A stretch of DNA of 6,966 bases from Candidatus Bathyarchaeota archaeon. GTDB taxonomy: Archaea > Thermoproteota > Bathyarchaeia > Bathyarchaeales > Bathyarchaeaceae. The stretch is from the NCBI GenBank assembly GCA_020344435.1, contig CP070826.1:202372-209337 (forward strand), given 5' to 3'. The notes beneath the pieces are model-generated. The model saw only the letters and a list, made by a program, of their open reading frames with translations. It was not told the origin of the DNA and searched no databases. A program made the position numbers and the translations under genes. Within the stretch, counting starts at the first letter, position 1. Each line of letters begins with the position of its first letter. Below are positions 1 to 5,880 of this stretch, piece after piece.

Positions 1-1515
1 ACCCTCAAAGTTTGGGAAGGACCCTCGCTCTCCTCCCATTTCGACAGACTTCATCGTTGCTTCTTCACTGATGAAACTCATAACTTTCTCAGCCACCGCC
101 AAAGCCCGTTCTGAGTCGTAAGGGATGCCCAACTGAATAAGCATGTCTGCAAAACCCATAACTCCCAGCCCTATCTTCCGGTTGGCCTTGCTGATCTCGG
201 CAATCTCGGGGACTGGATACCTATTAACGTCTATCACGTTATCTAGAAAATGGACGGCAATTTTGGTGACCCTACGCAGTTTCTCGAAGTCTACGGTGCC
301 ATCTTCAACCATCTTGGCGAGGTTGATGGAGCCTAGATTGCATGATTCATACGGCAACAAGGGTTGTTCTCCACATGGATTGGTGCTTCGAATCTTCCCT
401 GCTTCAGGAGTTGGGTTGTGTCGATTTATTTCGTCAATGAATACTACTCCTGGATCACCTCTCTTCCAAGCATTCATGATGATTAAATCAAAGACGTGTC
501 TAGCACGCAGTGTCTTTTCAACTTCCCCGTTTCGAGGATTTGTTAGCTCATATTCTCCATCTTCCTCTACAGCCTTCATAAACTCGTCTGTGACTGCAAC
601 AGAGATGTTGAAGTTAGTCAGAGCGCTCTCCCCAGACTTCGCCTCTATGAACTTTTCAATGTCAGGATGCGTGACATCTAGAATTGCCATGTTAGCTCCT
701 CTTCTCCGCCCTCCTTGCTTGATGACGTTGGTGGCTGCATCATAGATGCTCATAAAAGATACTGGTCCAGAAGCTATGCCTTTTGTGGATCCTACAATGT
801 CTCCGGCGGGTCTCAACTTTGAGAATGAAAAGCCGGTTCCTCCCCCCGATTGATGAATCTTTGCCATATGTTTCAGTGTGGTGAATATCCCTTCAATCGA
901 GTCCTCCACGGGCAAGACGAAGCATGCTGAGAGCTGCCCAAGCCGGGTACCAGCGTTCATAATAGTGGGGGAGTTTGGCAAGAATTCAAGGTTTGTCATA
1001 GTCTGATAGAACTCTTCCTCGATCTTCTTAACATCCGCTCTCTTGTCGTGAAGAAGATCAGCTTTGGCTACGGCCCTGGCAACTCTGCGAAACATCTGGC
1101 TTGGGGTTTCAACGACGTCGCCTTCCTCATCCTTGAGGAGGTATCTCTTCTTCAGAACCTTTATTGCATTGGTCCCTAGCTTCAGATCGTCAACAACGTC
1201 AAAGAACGTCTTGAACTCGCGAATCTCGGCGCGCTTCTGACGATACAGAATATAAGCTTTGGCCACATCAACATAGCCTTCTTTGACTAGAACCTCCTCA
1301 ACTATGTCTTGAACACTCTCAACACTGGGAGTTCTTCCAGCGAATCTTTCGTTGATGCGGCTCACGACGGAACCGGAAAGCCGCTTCGCCAGTTGACCAT
1401 TCTCATGCTTGACCGCTGTCATAGCCTTCAGAATGGCAATTGTGATCTTATCTTGATCAAAACCTACTATTCGACCGTCCCTCTTCTGGATTCTTGAAAC
1501 TCTGGTCAATCTCAC
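1..1515 (-). CDS. nrdJ: Adenosylcobalamin-dependent (class II) ribonucleoside-diphosphate/triphosphate reductase, N-terminal 505 residues, partial at left edge
   Basis: Reduces ribonucleotides to deoxyribonucleotides for DNA synthesis, in the cytoplasm, using a B12-generated thiyl radical. Reading the minus strand gives one open frame from 1515 to the window edge. An ATP-cone domain (about residues 6-100; KRDGRIV at 11-17, KAYILYR at 86-92) comes first. The catalytic barrel follows, with NSPTI at 181-185, LSACFVLP at 195-202, KQGGRRRGANM at 266-276, NFNIS at 301-305, NPCGEQP at 379-385 and LLPYESCNLGS at 386-396. By family comparison Asn379, Cys381 and Glu383 are the active-site triad with Cys381 the thiyl residue, and Cys198 and Cys392 the redox pair. 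The GTG start at 1515 directly follows an in-frame TGA; TTG at 1509 is the alternative. No Shine-Dalgarno is visible, and the promoter lies about 30 bases upstream, suggesting a near-leaderless mRNA. The C-terminal part, including any cysteine-rich tail, is outside the window. No intein interrupts the visible part. Confidence 0.96.
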   Translation of the reverse strand, partial: MRLTRVSRIQKRDGRIVGFDQDKITIAILKAMTAVKHENGQLAKRLSGSVVSRINERFAGRTPSVESVQDIVEEVLVKEGYVDVAKAYILYRQKRAEIREFKTFFDVVDDLKLGTNAIKVLKKRYLLKDEEGDVVETPSQMFRRVARAVAKADLLHDKRADVKKIEEEFYQTMTNLEFLPNSPTIMNAGTRLGQLSACFVLPVEDSIEGIFTTLKHMAKIHQSGGGTGFSFSKLRPAGDIVGSTKGIASGPVSFMSIYDAATNVIKQGGRRRGANMAILDVTHPDIEKFIEAKSGESALTNFNISVAVTDEFMKAVEEDGEYELTNPRNGEVEKTLRARHVFDLIIMNAWKRGDPGVVFIDEINRHNPTPEAGKIRSTNPCGEQPLLPYESCNLGSINLAKMVEDGTVDFEKLRRVTKIAVHFLDNVIDVNRYPVPEIAEISKANRKIGLGVMGFADMLIQLGIPYDSERALAVAEKVMSFISEEATMKSVEMGGERGSFPNFEG

Positions 1516-1543
1516 TCACTGGACAAGGTAAGAGCACTACAGC

Positions 1544-1551
1544 TTTTTTAA
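1544..1551 (-). promoter_or_regulatory. TATA box of nrdJ
   Basis: The minus strand reads TTAAAAAA here, about 32 bases before the GTG start. With the usual archaeal spacing of roughly 26-27 bases from TATA centre to start site, transcription would begin near 1520, leaving a leader of about five bases. This agrees with the lack of a Shine-Dalgarno site. The call rests on sequence and spacing only. Confidence 0.55.
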
Positions 1552-1650
1552 CTTACCATTCTCGCCTTTACTAGGGCGATGTGTTCAAGACTGAAGAAAA
1601 TTAGCGATGGAACGGCGAAGGAACCTTAATGGATCGTGTAGACGACAACC

Positions 1651-1658
1651 TTTAAAAG
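1651..1658 (+). promoter_or_regulatory. TATA box of rps8e
   Basis: TTTAAAAG on the plus strand, 51 bases before the TTG start of the S8e gene. The predicted start site is near 1681, giving a leader of about 28 bases that includes the Shine-Dalgarno site at 1696-1700. The bases just upstream are not notably purine-rich, so the TFB-recognition element is weak. Confidence 0.55.
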
Positions 1659-1695
1659 CAGACGCCCCTTGGTAAAGTTTCATTGGGCTAAGTTA

Positions 1696-1700
1696 GGGAG
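1696..1700 (+). promoter_or_regulatory. Shine-Dalgarno site that fixes the TTG start of rps8e
   Basis: GGGAG lies eight bases before the TTG at 1709. An in-frame TAG at 1694-1696 rules out an upstream start, so this site together with the conserved N-terminus selects the TTG. Confidence 0.6.
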
Positions 1701-1708
1701 ATACTGAG

Positions 1709-2101
1709 TTGTCCGTCTGGCACGGAGACCTACACAAGAAGAAAGCCTCAGGCGGCAGGAAAAGATCACACCGAAAGAAGCGAAAGTTCGAAATCGGATC
1801 ATTTCCCACTGAGACAACTAGAGGCATCAAGAAGACGAGACTTGCCCGTACATGTGGTGGAAATGTTAAGGCTAGACTACTTAATGTGGCACTCGCTAAT
1901 GTTTCTGATCCAGCCACGGGAAAAGCAAAGAGAGTCGAGATTACCCGCGTTTCAAGGAACCCCGCCAATGTTGACTATGATCGCCGAGGCGTGATCACAA
2001 AAGGAACAATCATAGAGACTCCGCTGGGAACGGCCCGCGTAACATCGCGTCCCGGACAAGCGGGCGTCGCAAACGCGATTCTTATCCCTAAGAAGAAGTA
2101 G
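1709..2101 (+). CDS. rps8e: Small ribosomal subunit protein eS8 (S8e), archaeal type
   Basis: A component of the archaeal 30S ribosomal subunit that binds 16S rRNA. The protein is 130 residues, the usual length for the archaeal form, which lacks the eukaryotic insertion. Family landmarks are the N-terminal VWHGDL (3-8), the basic SGGRKR (14-19) and HRKKRK (21-26), GSFPTET (30-36), GGNVKARLL (50-58), and the long C-terminal block beginning RNPANVDYDRRG (83-94) and running through TKGTIIET and TSRPGQ. The start is a TTG at 1709: it is preceded by GGGAG at 1696-1700, an in-frame stop lies 13 bases upstream, and the resulting N-terminus matches the family. The gene ends with TAG at 2099-2101. It has its own TATA box at 1651-1658 and is divergent from nrdJ. 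A 224-base gap separates it from gar1, so the two are probably separate transcripts. Confidence 0.95.
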   Translation: MSVWHGDLHKKKASGGRKRSHRKKRKFEIGSFPTETTRGIKKTRLARTCGGNVKARLLNVALANVSDPATGKAKRVEITRVSRNPANVDYDRRGVITKGTIIETPLGTARVTSRPGQAGVANAILIPKKK

Positions 2102-2170
2102 AATCCCCTTTTAGGGTCTCTGGAACTATCAATTGAATTAATCGTCTCAGATTGATTCTATAGTGTTTCT

Positions 2171-2180
2171 GACCTTTTTC
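2171..2180 (+). terminator. Possible T-rich terminator after rps8e
   Basis: A T5 run (2175-2179) lies about 75 bases past the rps8e stop, following a shorter CCCCTTTT at 2105-2112. Archaeal RNA polymerase can stop at T-runs without a strong hairpin. No strong stem was seen here, so this is a weak call. Confidence 0.25.
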
Positions 2181-2209
2181 AGCGTTTGGATAAGAAGGCT
2201 GAAATGAGC

Positions 2210-2217
2210 TTAAAAAA
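2210..2217 (+). promoter_or_regulatory. Upstream TATA-like element before gar1
   Basis: TTAAAAAA, identical to the proposed nrdJ TATA box. It would place a start near 2240, at the left edge of the hairpin at 2240-2264, giving gar1 a second transcript with a leader of about 85 bases. It overlaps an A6-G3-A6 purine mirror repeat (2212-2226), so chance resemblance in an A-rich stretch is possible. Confidence 0.3.
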
Positions 2218-2239
2218 GGGAAAAAAGCTTGAGAAAGCC

Positions 2240-2264
2240 TCAGAATTCTACGAATAGATTCTGA
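2240..2264. repeat. Imperfect inverted repeat (hairpin/operator-like) upstream of gar1-tfb
   Basis: The left arm at 2240-2249 (TCAGAATTCT) and right arm at 2256-2264 (AGATTCTGA) pair over nine bases with one bulged base and a six-base loop (ACGAAT). It ends about 12 bases before the gar1 TATA box. GAAT recurs at 2243, 2252 and 2263. It could be a protein-binding dyad or a hairpin in a longer leader. Nothing here identifies a regulator. Confidence 0.5.
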
Positions 2265-2276
2265 ATCATGAAAAGG

Positions 2277-2284
2277 TTTAAATA
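2277..2284 (+). promoter_or_regulatory. TATA box of the gar1-tfb operon
   Basis: TTTAAATA preceded by purine-rich GAAAAGG, a good fit to a TFB-recognition element plus TATA box. The predicted start site is near 2307, leaving a leader of about 19 bases that carries the Shine-Dalgarno site at 2315-2320. Confidence 0.65.
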
Positions 2285-2314
2285 ACGCCATTTGGATCAA
2301 CCTTCACGTTTTGT

Positions 2315-2320
2315 GAGGGA
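2315..2320 (+). promoter_or_regulatory. Shine-Dalgarno site selecting the GTG start of gar1
   Basis: GAGGGA, five bases before the GTG at 2326. It supports GTG 2326 over the in-frame TTG at 2332. Confidence 0.55.
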
Positions 2321-2325
2321 AATAC

Positions 2326-2592
2326 GTGGGTTTGCAGAGAATAGGCTGTGTCCTCCACATAAGCTCTGGTGGAAGTGTCATCCTTAAGGCGGAGAACCTT
2401 CCATGGATTGGTGACAAAGTGGTTGATGAAAAGATGAAGCCCGTTGGAACCGTCTTTGACATTTTTGGATCTGTCGCATCCCCATATGTCTCGGTGAAAG
2501 CAAATATGGAAGACACGAATCGCCTCGTTGATTGTGTCCTTTACGCCATCCCCGCTTCCAAGCCCAGAAAGAGGAGAGGGAAGAGAAGATGA
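2326..2592 (+). CDS. gar1: H/ACA ribonucleoprotein protein Gar1
   Basis: Gar1 binds the Cbf5 pseudouridine synthase in the H/ACA guide-RNA particle and promotes substrate loading and product release during rRNA pseudouridylation. The product is 88 residues, typical of the compact archaeal form, which has only the core barrel and lacks glycine/arginine-rich arms. The family core runs from about residue 38 to 58, with KPVGTVFDIFG followed by PYVSVK. The tail (79-88) is strongly basic and begins KPRKRRGKRR. The GTG start is supported by GAGGGA five bases upstream. Its TGA stop overlaps the tfb ATG by four bases, so the two genes are surely co-transcribed and probably translationally coupled. A TATA box at 2277-2284 would drive both. 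Confidence 0.93.
   Translation: MGLQRIGCVLHISSGGSVILKAENLPWIGDKVVDEKMKPVGTVFDIFGSVASPYVSVKANMEDTNRLVDCVLYAIPASKPRKRRGKRR
2573..2580 (+). promoter_or_regulatory. Shine-Dalgarno site of tfb, inside the end of gar1
   Basis: GGAGAGGG, eight bases before the ATG at 2589. It decides the start against an ATG at 2532 in the same frame, which would add 19 residues upstream of the normal TFB N-terminus. Confidence 0.55.
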
Positions 2593-3524
2593 GCGAAGAA
2601 ACCTCCGTGCATCCGGTCAAGGTTCAGCAGTGCCCTGAATGTGGGAGTACACGGCTCATGAGAGACTATGACTGTGCTGAGATCGTCTGCATGGAATGCG
2701 GCGTAGTCATCGCCACTAAACTCGCTGACAGGGGACCTGAATGGCGAGCATTTGACAAGGAGCAGCGTGCCAAACGAACCAGAGTCGGCGCTCCTCTCAC
2801 GTACACGATTCATGACAAGGGCCTCTCCACCATGATAGACTGGCATGACCGTGACATTTACGGTAGAAAGCTGGCCCCTGGACAGAAGGCTCAGATTTAC
2901 CGACTTCGGAAGTGGCAGCGGAGAATTCGAGTCTCTGATGCCACTGAGAGAAATCTTGCTTTCGCCCTGTCTGAAATCTCGAAAATAGCAAACAATCTTA
3001 GCCTTCCGAAAAACATACTTGAAACAGCCTCGGTTATTTACAGAAAAGCCGTCAAAGAGCATCTCATTCGTGGAAGATCAATTCAAGGCGTGACAGCAGC
3101 AGCCATATATTTATCCTGCAGGCAATGTGGCCTCGCACGAACTCTGGACGAGATCGCTGAGGTTTCGACCGTAGACAAGAAAGAGGTTGGGCGAAGCTAC
3201 CGTTTTCTTGTCAGGGAGCTCAACTATTTCATTCCCCCAGTGAGCCCTGGCCAATACGTGAGCAAATTCTCGAATCAACTCACTATGCAGGGGAAGGCAG
3301 AAGAAATTGCACACAAGATCCTAGTGATGGCGCGAACCCTCAGACTCACGTCTGGAAGGGGACCGACTGGAATAGCCGCGGCCGCCAGTTACATCGCTTC
3401 TGTTCTTATGGGAGAGAGAAAGACTCAAAGGGAAATCGCTGAAATCGCTCAGGTGACCGAGGTTACCATCAGAAATCGTTACAAGGAACTTGTTGAACGC
3501 TTGATGTTCAAAACTTCCCTCTAA
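2589..3524 (+). CDS. tfb: Transcription initiation factor B (TFB, archaeal TFIIB homologue)
   Basis: TFB binds the TBP-TATA complex and the BRE, recruits RNA polymerase and helps open the promoter. The protein is 311 residues, normal for the family. A zinc ribbon uses Cys15, Cys18, Cys34 and Cys37. The B-finger/reader and linker follow, with GPEWRAFD (49-56), QRAKRTRVGAPLT (59-71) and HDKGLSTMIDW (75-85). Two cyclin-fold repeats come next: about 118-210, containing SCRQCG (176-181) and TLDEIAEVS, and about 218-308, containing GRGPTGIAAAASYIA (256-270). The helix-turn-helix at 279-301, ending VTIRNRYKEL, is the expected BRE reader. The start is ATG 2589, forming an ATGA overlap with gar1; the in-frame ATG at 2532 would add an unlikely 19-residue extension. 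All functional regions are intact, so this looks like a housekeeping TFB rather than a degenerate paralogue. Confidence 0.98.
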   Translation: MSEETSVHPVKVQQCPECGSTRLMRDYDCAEIVCMECGVVIATKLADRGPEWRAFDKEQRAKRTRVGAPLTYTIHDKGLSTMIDWHDRDIYGRKLAPGQKAQIYRLRKWQRRIRVSDATERNLAFALSEISKIANNLSLPKNILETASVIYRKAVKEHLIRGRSIQGVTAAAIYLSCRQCGLARTLDEIAEVSTVDKKEVGRSYRFLVRELNYFIPPVSPGQYVSKFSNQLTMQGKAEEIAHKILVMARTLRLTSGRGPTGIAAAASYIASVLMGERKTQREIAEIAQVTEVTIRNRYKELVERLMFKTSL

Positions 3525-3587
3525 CGATACCCCCTGCGCGCGCGTATGCCCAGAATCTCGTGATGTAGCCGGGTATGACAGATTCTC

Positions 3588-3607
3588 TCTTCTGTTTCTT
3601 CAGAGGA
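3588..3607. terminator. Possible terminator hairpin between convergent tfb and acyl-CoA dehydrogenase genes
   Basis: TCTTCTG (3588-3594) pairs with CAGAGGA (3601-3607) over seven bases, one of them a G-U pair, around the loop TTTCTT. It sits 64 bases after the tfb stop in the convergent spacer. No clear T-run follows on either strand, so termination is only a guess. A direct repeat GATTCTC (3581-3587 and 3606-3612) flanks it. The rest of the spacer (3525-3715) shows no gene. Confidence 0.25.
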
Positions 3608-3715
3608 TTCTCGTAACATCCCTGAATCTTGTGTATGCTTTCTATTCAATGGCATGTAGGAGTTGTCGATAGGGTTCTTACTCGGCGAAGCTTGTGCACG
3701 TATGTGTTCTTGAGT

Positions 3716-4870
3716 TCACATTCTCTTCAGGAGGTATCTCATGATTGTGAGTTTCTGCATTTCAGTTGTTCCCTCGTATATCTCAGTTATCTTTGCGCAG
3801 CGATGGAATCGCTCAACATGATAATCCGCCAAGTAACCATATCCTCCATAAACCTGGATAGCCTCGTCGGTGACTTCCATGGCTACTCTACTCGCATATG
3901 CCTTGGCCATGGCGGTGAGCATGGGATCTACCTTCCCTTGATCGAACATCCAAGCAGCCTTGTGGGTGAGGAGTCTCGCTGTCTGTATCTTGGTGGCCAT
4001 GTCAGCTAGCTTAAATGATATGCCCTGAAACTGGATGATTGGAGATCCGAACTGTTTCCTTTCTTTGGCGTATCTGAATGCCCGCTCGAATGCTCCCTGA
4101 GCCATGCCCACGGCTTGAGCTGCGACGGCTATCCTACTTCCATCGAAAAACTCAAGCACATAGTAGAACCCCTTGTTGAGTTCGCCCAAAAGATTGTCTT
4201 TGGTGACTGCAACGTCGCTGAGGGAGACAGCGCCGGTTATTGCCGATCTAATACCCATCTTGTCCTTCAGCTTGGTGACGTCAAGTCCATCTGTGCCCTT
4301 GTCCACTGTGAATAGACTTTCACCTCTGTATGTGGGTTTGGCGTCTGGGCTTGTTTGGCAGAGTACACAGAAAGAATCTGCTACAGGAGCGTTTGTTATG
4401 AACTGCTTATCACCATTGATCACCCACCCGTCCCCTTTCTTGATAGCGGTCGTGTCCATCAATGAGAGATCACTCCCGTGTTCTGGTTCAGTGAACGCCC
4501 CAGCCGACACTTTCTCTCCTCTACTTAGGGGAGGAATATACTTCTCCTTCTGTTCTTCAGTTCCGTGTGTCAAAACCAGATCGGGGAGGGCAAAGGTTCC
4601 AGACATTATGGCGACGCCGAGTCCAGGATCAACTCTGCACATCTCCTCGGTCACCAAGCAGTCCTCAAGGATTCCATATCCCTGACCATCATACTCTTCG
4701 GGAAATCTCATGCTGGTGAATCCAAGCTTGGCGGCTTTTCTGTATAGTTCGATGGGAAACTCCTCTTTTTTGTCGAATTCAATCGCCAACTCTGGGGTCA
4801 ATTCTTTCTCGCAGAATTCCCTAGCAGCTTTCTTTATGTCCTTCTGCTCCTCAGTCAAATCAAAATCCAT
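3716..4870 (-). CDS. Acyl-CoA dehydrogenase (FAD-dependent)
   Basis: Catalyses alpha,beta-desaturation of an acyl-CoA, passing electrons through FAD to the ETF encoded just upstream. The protein is 384 residues, the normal length for the short/medium-chain family. Landmarks in order are the N-terminal FDLTEEQ, the family signature AFTEPEHGSD (125-134), INGDKQFITN (151-160), KMGIRSA (204-210), GSRIAVAAQAVG (244-255), RKQFG (271-275), QVYGGYGY (339-346) and IYEGTTEMQ (364-372). Glu366 in this last motif is in the place of the catalytic base of medium- and short-chain enzymes. Chain-length or substrate preference cannot be read from sequence; acyl-CoA, glutaryl-CoA or a cyclic acyl-CoA remain possible. 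It is the last gene of the operon, 23 bases after the etfA stop. AGAGAGG (4878-4884) stands seven bases before its ATG. Confidence 0.95.
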   Translation of the reverse strand: MDFDLTEEQKDIKKAAREFCEKELTPELAIEFDKKEEFPIELYRKAAKLGFTSMRFPEEYDGQGYGILEDCLVTEEMCRVDPGLGVAIMSGTFALPDLVLTHGTEEQKEKYIPPLSRGEKVSAGAFTEPEHGSDLSLMDTTAIKKGDGWVINGDKQFITNAPVADSFCVLCQTSPDAKPTYRGESLFTVDKGTDGLDVTKLKDKMGIRSAITGAVSLSDVAVTKDNLLGELNKGFYYVLEFFDGSRIAVAAQAVGMAQGAFERAFRYAKERKQFGSPIIQFQGISFKLADMATKIQTARLLTHKAAWMFDQGKVDPMLTAMAKAYASRVAMEVTDEAIQVYGGYGYLADYHVERFHRCAKITEIYEGTTEMQKLTIMRYLLKRM

Positions 4871-4893
4871 TTTCTTTCCTCTCTATTGTTGGC

Positions 4894-5880
4894 TTACGTG
4901 TGAGCCTCTCTTGCTTCAGATATCTTGCTTTTTAGAGAGGGTACGATCTTGAAGAGGTCCTCGACTACGCCGTAGTCGGCTACGCGGAAGATGGGTGCCT
5001 TTGGGTCTTTGTTTATGGCTATTATCAGGTCTGAGTTCTTCATTCCAGTAAGGTGTTGGAAGGCGCCGCTGATGCCGACTGCTATGTATAGCTTGGGCTT
5101 AACGGTTTTTCCTGATGTGCCGACTTGGCGATCGGCGGGCAACCACTCTTTGTCCACGATGGGACGCGAACAGACCAGTACTCCTCCTAGGGTGGCTGCA
5201 AGCTCCTCCATCATGGGCATGTTGTCTGCATCTTTGATTCCACGGCCTATGCCTATGAGGCTATCTGCAGCGGTTATATCCACCTCTCCTGCTGGGGGCT
5301 GGACATATTCGATGAAACGTTTGTATTCTATGTCTTCTGACAGGGGAGATTCAATCGTGACTATCTTGCCCCCCAAAGGCGTACCTTCTTCTGTTTCGAA
5401 TGTCGCCGGACGGATGGTGACGATGTAGCCTTCGGATTTGCGAACTCGCGCTTTGACGTTCACTTTGCCGCCGTACACTTGTCGAATCACAGTCAGTGTT
5501 TCTCCTTCGAAATCCAAGTCTACGCAGTCTGTAGCCAGCGGCAGATTCAGCTCTGTCGCTAGGCTTGGAGCTAGATCGACACCGAATGCTGTGTGACCCA
5601 TTAAGGTGAGTGATGGTTTGCGCTGGCTGATTAGCTGGGACAGAACCATTTGATAGGCTTCAGAGTTGAAGTTCTCCAGTCTGGGGTCTTCTATGACTAG
5701 AACTCTTTTTGCGTGGTCTGCGAGTCTTTTGGCGTGGTTTCCGGCATTATGGCCTAGGACAATCGCTGTAAGGTCTGTGCTTGTCTTTTTGGCCAGTTCT
5801 TTGCCTTTGGTTAGAAGTTCGAAGGTTACGTCTCTGATCTCGCCTTGCCTGTGCTCTGCTAGTACGAAGAGTTCAGTCAT
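4894..5880 (-). CDS. etfA: Electron transfer flavoprotein, alpha subunit
   Basis: Carries the catalytic FAD of the EtfAB heterodimer, which takes electrons from acyl-CoA dehydrogenase. The protein is 328 residues, the usual size. The N-terminal half is the nucleotide-binding-like domain. The C-terminal FAD domain shows GIGRGIKD (210-217), SRPIVDKEWLP (238-248), QVGTSGKTVKP (252-262), YIAVGISGAFQHLTGM (265-280), INKDPKAPIF (289-298) and ADYGVVEDLF (301-310), which together form the alpha-ETF signature. In QVGTSGK, Ser256 replaces the threonine that contacts the flavin in human ETF, a conservative change. No extra ferredoxin domain is fused at the N-terminus. The ATG abuts the etfB TAG stop with no gap. 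A weak GGGG (5890-5893) lies nine bases upstream, so coupled translation and equal subunit supply are likely. Confidence 0.97.
   Translation of the reverse strand: MTELFVLAEHRQGEIRDVTFELLTKGKELAKKTSTDLTAIVLGHNAGNHAKRLADHAKRVLVIEDPRLENFNSEAYQMVLSQLISQRKPSLTLMGHTAFGVDLAPSLATELNLPLATDCVDLDFEGETLTVIRQVYGGKVNVKARVRKSEGYIVTIRPATFETEEGTPLGGKIVTIESPLSEDIEYKRFIEYVQPPAGEVDITAADSLIGIGRGIKDADNMPMMEELAATLGGVLVCSRPIVDKEWLPADRQVGTSGKTVKPKLYIAVGISGAFQHLTGMKNSDLIIAINKDPKAPIFRVADYGVVEDLFKIVPSLKSKISEAREAHT

Noticed and set aside
143..745. A 200-codon plus-strand open frame opposite nrdJ
   Set aside because: It is antisense to an unambiguous, motif-complete ribonucleotide reductase frame, resembles no family and has no convincing Shine-Dalgarno.
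2532..2588. A 19-residue upstream extension of TFB from ATG 2532
   Set aside because: It lies inside gar1 in another frame. TFB normally starts shortly before its zinc ribbon, and ATG 2589 has a good Shine-Dalgarno and an operon-typical overlap.
3559..3624. Possible box C/D guide RNA (GTGATGT near 3560 and CTGA near 3622)
   Set aside because: The C box deviates from RTGATGA, internal D'/C' boxes are not clear, and the flanks do not form a terminal stem.
4173..4685. A 170-codon plus-strand open frame opposite the acyl-CoA dehydrogenase
   Set aside because: Shadow of a well-conserved gene. The translation is low in recognisable motifs and rich in serine and leucine, as expected of antisense frames.
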